Positions 60,619-64,000 of a DNA stretch of 64,000 nucleotides are shown here, piece by piece. Source of the stretch: Sarcina sp. DSM 11001 (lineage in GTDB: Bacteria > Bacillota > Clostridia > Lachnospirales > Lachnospiraceae); the NCBI RefSeq assembly GCF_900101015.1, contig NZ_FNFZ01000020.1:29648-93647 (forward strand), read 5' to 3'. Below the pieces are notes generated by a model that did no database searches, had not been told where the DNA came from, and saw nothing but the letters and a program-made list of their open reading frames with translations. Position 1 is the first letter of the stretch. Each line of letters opens with the position of its first letter. The position numbers and the translations under genes are program-made.

Positions 60619-61092
60619 ATGATGAACAAACTGGTCACGTTTTTTCGGGAGACCAGCATGGGCAGGTTCCTGATCGGTGCAGGCATTATTCTGATCATTT
60701 TCGGATGCATCGTCCGCAGCTTTGCAAAGGATAACGCGAACTACATCAAAACCGATGCGGTAGTCACTAAAACGGAATTATTTGAGGAAGCGGATGAGAA
60801 AAACAACACCGAGGCTCTTTACACTGTCGATGTCAAATACATAGTAGACGGCACAGAATATGAAGAAGAGTATGGTGTCTTCTCTGGCTATAAAGTGGGA
60901 GACCAGGTCACGATCTCCTATGATCCGAAAAACCCCGCTGAGATCGCCCAGCCCGGCAACAATAAACTTGAGGGATATCTGTTTATCCTGGCCGGGGTCG
61001 CCGCGCTCGCTGCCGGGATCGTCAGCCTGGCCAGAGCCGCGCAGAAACACAAAGCATTGAAAGAACAGGAAAAGGAGTGGACAAATGGCTGA
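60619..61092 (+). CDS. DUF3592 membrane protein
   Basis: 157 residues. A transmembrane helix (I-G-A-G-I-I-L-I-I-F-G-C-I-V, about 17-30), a beta-rich middle domain of DUF3592 type (V-D-V-K-Y-I-V-D-G-T-E-Y and V-T-I-S-Y-D-P-K-N-P) and a second helix (L-F-I-L-A-G-V-A-A-L-A-A-G) near residue 120. Function unknown. Two ATG codons follow AGGAG; the second (60622) has better spacing. Overlaps the next gene by eight bases, so the two are probably co-translated. Confidence 0.82.
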   Translation: MMNKLVTFFRETSMGRFLIGAGIILIIFGCIVRSFAKDNANYIKTDAVVTKTELFEEADEKNNTEALYTVDVKYIVDGTEYEEEYGVFSGYKVGDQVTISYDPKNPAEIAQPGNNKLEGYLFILAGVAALAAGIVSLARAAQKHKALKEQEKEWTNG

Positions 61093-61597
61093 TCACACTT
61101 ATTTTTTTCAGCCCGAAAAAAAGATCCTGAAACAGGGATTTTTCATGACAGACGAAGACAAGAACGTTGTCTATGAGGCAAAGATGCTCAAGCAGCCCAT
61201 CCTGGGCGCCATGGAATTTGAATTCATCAACCACATCACCGGCCAGTCCGGCGTCCACAAAGTCGGCCATACCGTCACAACGGAGACATCCGGCCTGTTT
61301 GAATTCTTTTCTATCAAATCCTCCTTCAAATATGACGGAGAGAATATCTGGGATTACCTGCATGACCAGGGGATCAGGATCGATTCCTCCATAGCAGGCG
61401 ACAGGATCGGAATGAGCTACCACATCTCCCTCAAGGGAAAAGACATGGCGGAAATCGCCACGGCATCACCCGACGGAGGAAACGGCCTGATCACAGGCGC
61501 TTCCTGGCTGAAAGTGACTGCTGCCGAAGAAGACATCGACCTGGCATTCCTGACTGCATTCTCTATCGCCAGGACCGATCAGTCATTTTATGACTGA
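61085..61597 (+). CDS. LURP-one-related protein
   Basis: 170 residues with the pattern of the LURP-one/Tubby-like fold: F-F-M-T-D-E-D-K-N-V-V-Y-E-A-K early, then twelve or so short beta strands. Such proteins bind or scramble membrane lipids in some cases, but the bacterial members are not characterised. The overlap with the DUF3592 gene suggests that both work at the membrane. Confidence 0.68.
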   Translation: MADHTYFFQPEKKILKQGFFMTDEDKNVVYEAKMLKQPILGAMEFEFINHITGQSGVHKVGHTVTTETSGLFEFFSIKSSFKYDGENIWDYLHDQGIRIDSSIAGDRIGMSYHISLKGKDMAEIATASPDGGNGLITGASWLKVTAAEEDIDLAFLTAFSIARTDQSFYD

Positions 61598-61732
61598 TGT
61601 GACTGCTGCCGTTTTAACTCAGAGGATCCTTATTACTCACAATAAACGCACAATGAACTGAACAATGAACTAAACTATGAACTGCACAACGAACTGACAA
61701 GGGATCCCAATGATAATTCTTTCGGAACACCC

Positions 61733-61771
61733 CTCCCCGCTTCTTTTGCTCTAAGCACGAGCGGCGGGGAG
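61733..61771 (+). promoter_or_regulatory. Leader hairpin upstream of the solute-binding protein gene
   Basis: CTCCCCGC (61733-61740) pairs with GCGGGGAG (61764-61771), with inner GCTC/GAGC (61748-61751/61759-61762). It stands 29 bases before the ATG and lacks a T-run. It could end the preceding transcript or control the next gene. Confidence 0.5.
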
Positions 61772-61800
61772 TTCATCAGGCTTTTAAGAGGAGATGCAGG

Positions 61801-63654
61801 ATGAGCGGAAACTGGCTTCTTCTTCCGGTGTATAAGACCTGTAAGGCTATTAAAATCTGTAATACTTACAAAATTTTTAAAATATGTATGGCAGTCCTTC
61901 TGGCCCTGATGCTGCTCCTGTCCGGCTGCGCCGGCGCGGGAGACGGGGGCAGATCTGAAGACCGGAATAATTCCGGCGGTGCGGAGCTCACCGGGGCCGG
62001 GATCAGCAGCGGTTCCGCTGCGGAAGGAGATGCGGCCGCGGGCAGGGAGCCGGACTCGGACAAAGGGGCAGTTTCAGAAAGTGAGACAGCCCTGGAAAAT
62101 GAGGCTCTCGCGGAAGCCCTGCAGACCGCGCCCGAAGAAGGCCTGCTCCGGATCGGAACTTCAGAGGCCGTCAAATCCATGGATGTGCACAGGGTGACCA
62201 GCAGCTACATGGTGCCTCTCAATATCTATGAACGTCTCTTTGATATCAAAGTCAACGACGACGGGACTACGGAACTGGTCCCAAGCCTGGCCAGAGAGTT
62301 TTCCCTTTCTGAAGACGGCCTGACCTACAGCTTCACTCTCCGGGACGACGCCTTTTTCTGGGACGGAAGCCCCGTAAAGGCGTCCGATGTGGCTTTTACA
62401 TTCACCAGGATGCTCTCTCTTCCGGACAGCCTTCAGCGGGATTTTGCGGATTCGATAAAAGGAGCGGCAAAAGTGGTGTCCCAAAAGACAGATACGTTGG
62501 AAGGAATCAGGGTCCTGGATGACAACCATCTCACGATCACCCTGTCCAGGCCTTTTACCGGTTATATTTATCAGCTCGCGACTCCGTCCTGCAGTATCCT
62601 CAGCGAGGAATTTGTGCGCGGGGCCGGAGACGCCTATGGATCTGATCCGGAACATACAATGGGCTCCGGCCCTTACAGAGTGACAGAACTTACGAACAAT
62701 CGGGTCGTTTTTGAAATGAACCCTTATTACAGGTACGATCAGCCTGTCACAGTTAAAAAAGCTGAGCTCCTGGTCCTGGATCCAGCCATTATGGATAAGG
62801 TGTTCCGGGAGGAAGGGCTCGATATCCTGGATTGTGAATTTGTCAATACGGAAACGCTGAAAGAGGTTTACAAGTCCGCGGAATGGAAAGACCGTCTGAT
62901 CACCAGGGGCTGCGTGGATATCATTTTCTTCATGCTCAATATGGCTGACCGCCCGCTCAAAGATGTCCGGGTGAGAAAAGCGGTCCAGATGGCCATTAAC
63001 CGGCAGAAGATCCTGGATGAGCTCTATGACGGGGACGGAAGACTGGTGGACGGTATTTATCCCGAAGGCCTGATCGGTTACAGTGAGGAGAATCAGGGAT
63101 GGCTTCAGTACGACCCGGAGGGCGCGAAAAAGCTGATCGAACAGGTACCGGAAGTGAAGAACTGCCGGATCGAGATCGCTGCGAATTCCACGGGAAGTAC
63201 CCGGGATCTTACCATGCTGGAAATGATCCGTCAGGATCTGCTGGCAGTCGGACTGGATACTGTTATTGTGAATTATGATGCGGACAGCCGTATCTATCTT
63301 AGAAGAAAAGGTAAACTCATGACCTTTGTCGGGAGCTGGTCCGCCGATTACAATGACCCCGACAACTTTATCTACTCTTTTTTCGGAAGCCGGGAAAAAA
63401 CCCTGCGCCATTCGTCCAACTATGCGGATGAAACCGTATTGAAACGCATCGCCGCCGCCCGGACGATCCGGAATGAAAATAAGAGGCTAAAGGAGTACGC
63501 CGACCTGGAGAAGCTCCTGGTACAGGAGGAAGCAGTCTGGGTGCCTCTGCTCTCGACGGAACATCTGTTTGTACTGGGAGACCGGGTGGAAAGCTTTGTC
63601 CCCTATTGGGCGGGCTGGAGTTCCATGACTTTTAAAGATGTCACCCTGAAGTGA
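61801..63654 (+). CDS. Family 5 extracellular solute-binding lipoprotein (peptide/oligomer ABC transport)
   Basis: 617 residues. A long N-terminal region precedes the signal helix (M-A-V-L-L-A-L-M-L-L-L) and lipobox L-S-G-C near residue 41. An Ala/Gly/Ser/Glu-rich linker runs to about 110. The rest matches SBP_bac_5: L-R-I-G-T, Y-E-R-L-F, L-A-R-E-F-S-L-S-E-D-G-L-T-Y-S-F-T-L-R-D and G-S-G-P-Y-R-V. It would capture peptides, nickel or similar ligands for an ABC importer, but no permease or ATPase gene follows in the window. GAGGAG is nine bases before the ATG. Confidence 0.92.
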   Translation: MSGNWLLLPVYKTCKAIKICNTYKIFKICMAVLLALMLLLSGCAGAGDGGRSEDRNNSGGAELTGAGISSGSAAEGDAAAGREPDSDKGAVSESETALENEALAEALQTAPEEGLLRIGTSEAVKSMDVHRVTSSYMVPLNIYERLFDIKVNDDGTTELVPSLAREFSLSEDGLTYSFTLRDDAFFWDGSPVKASDVAFTFTRMLSLPDSLQRDFADSIKGAAKVVSQKTDTLEGIRVLDDNHLTITLSRPFTGYIYQLATPSCSILSEEFVRGAGDAYGSDPEHTMGSGPYRVTELTNNRVVFEMNPYYRYDQPVTVKKAELLVLDPAIMDKVFREEGLDILDCEFVNTETLKEVYKSAEWKDRLITRGCVDIIFFMLNMADRPLKDVRVRKAVQMAINRQKILDELYDGDGRLVDGIYPEGLIGYSEENQGWLQYDPEGAKKLIEQVPEVKNCRIEIAANSTGSTRDLTMLEMIRQDLLAVGLDTVIVNYDADSRIYLRRKGKLMTFVGSWSADYNDPDNFIYSFFGSREKTLRHSSNYADETVLKRIAAARTIRNENKRLKEYADLEKLLVQEEAVWVPLLSTEHLFVLGDRVESFVPYWAGWSSMTFKDVTLK

Positions 63655-64000
63655 AGACAGACTGGTTTAAATGGAGATGGACGCCAACGTGGTCAAACGA
63701 GCGTCAAATTAGGGAAATTTCACACTGAAGCCTGAAAATGGGTACAAAGAACCAGACGTATCTGCGATTTTTCTTTAAAAATCGCCAATACATCTCTTTT
63801 GAAAGCGTAATCAACCGGAGTGATTACCAGTTTCCAGGTACAGCAGGAGAAGAGCCGGTGCACCTTTGAGGCTCTGCATGCAAATTCAGCAGACGAGTGT
63901 GCCAAAAATAAGTGGTGTGCCAAAAATCAATGATTTTTGGCACAATGGATTGGTAATTAAATCCACTTGCTGAAAGGGGTCTCCGGGTCAAGGTTCAGCT
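63655..64000. other. Terminal intergenic region with palindromes
   Basis: No supported gene to the window end. It holds GCGATTTTT-CTTT-AAAAATCGC (63764-63785), which resembles an inefficient terminator, the palindrome at 63917-63943 and a related half-site at 63898-63909. Confidence 0.6.
63917..63943. promoter_or_regulatory. 27-bp palindrome, possible operator
   Basis: GTGCCAAAAATCA-A-TGATTTTTGGCAC, 13-bp perfect arms with one central base. TGTGCCAAAAAT also occurs alone at 63898-63909. It could be a repressor site for a gene to the right of the window, or a mobile-element end. Confidence 0.5.

Overview
The window reads as chromosomal DNA of an anaerobic Firmicute, most likely a Lachnospiraceae-type gut Clostridium. 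Grounds: AGGAGG-type ribosome binding sites, a single-chain Fe-S L-serine dehydratase, a YfbK-type lipoprotein, DUF6273 and DUF3592 proteins, and a long selenium/molybdenum purine-degradation cluster. No phage, plasmid, IS element or CRISPR array is visible. The species assignment is inference.

Layout. 1-5.3 kb: an acyltransferase-like gene cut by the window edge, glycogen synthase with a histone-H1-like tail, and L-serine dehydratase. 5.3-7.7 kb: an intergenic stretch with two structured RNAs (a tRNA-like element closed by a long stem, then tRNA-Glu(CTC)) followed at once by a DUF2828 protein, a HEAT plus von Willebrand A protein of the Ro60/TROVE type. I think this is the most interesting locus. 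7.8-16 kb: DNA polymerase IV, a Uma2-family endonuclease, SbcC and SbcD. 16-31.5 kb: two lipoproteins (S41-like and YfbK-like), a HAD phosphatase, a MobA-alpha/beta hydrolase fusion, a 5'-nucleotidase, a transmembrane Ser/Thr kinase and a GH2 glycosidase.

31.8-60.4 kb: a 21-gene purine/selenium cluster behind a near-consensus promoter. It holds hydantoinase, MocA, a cysteine desulfurase, YedF, DUF3343, SelD, YqeB, YqeC (reversed), an XdhC-like factor with swapped domain order, two fold-type II PLP enzymes, guanine deaminase, a three-subunit xanthine dehydrogenase, SsnA, YgfK, a polyferredoxin, a fused XdhD-type hydroxylase, YgeY and YgeW. SelD, YedF, DUF3343 and the desulfurase would supply activated selenium. 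MocA, YqeB, YqeC and the XdhC-like protein would mature the molybdenum cofactor. Guanine deaminase and the hydroxylases interconvert purines. The amidohydrolases, YgeY, YgeW and the PLP enzymes would carry ring fragments on to ammonia, carbamoyl phosphate and small acids. 60.6-63.7 kb: a DUF3592/LURP-one pair and a family 5 solute-binding lipoprotein.

A cross-cutting oddity is the number of short tandem arrays (unit 12 to 61 bases, unrelated to each other), many starting at or spanning the stop codon of a gene. Several proteins (GlgA, SbcC, SbcD, MobA fusion, both lipoproteins, kinase) also carry low-complexity inserts or tails. This suggests a general local-duplication habit of the genome.
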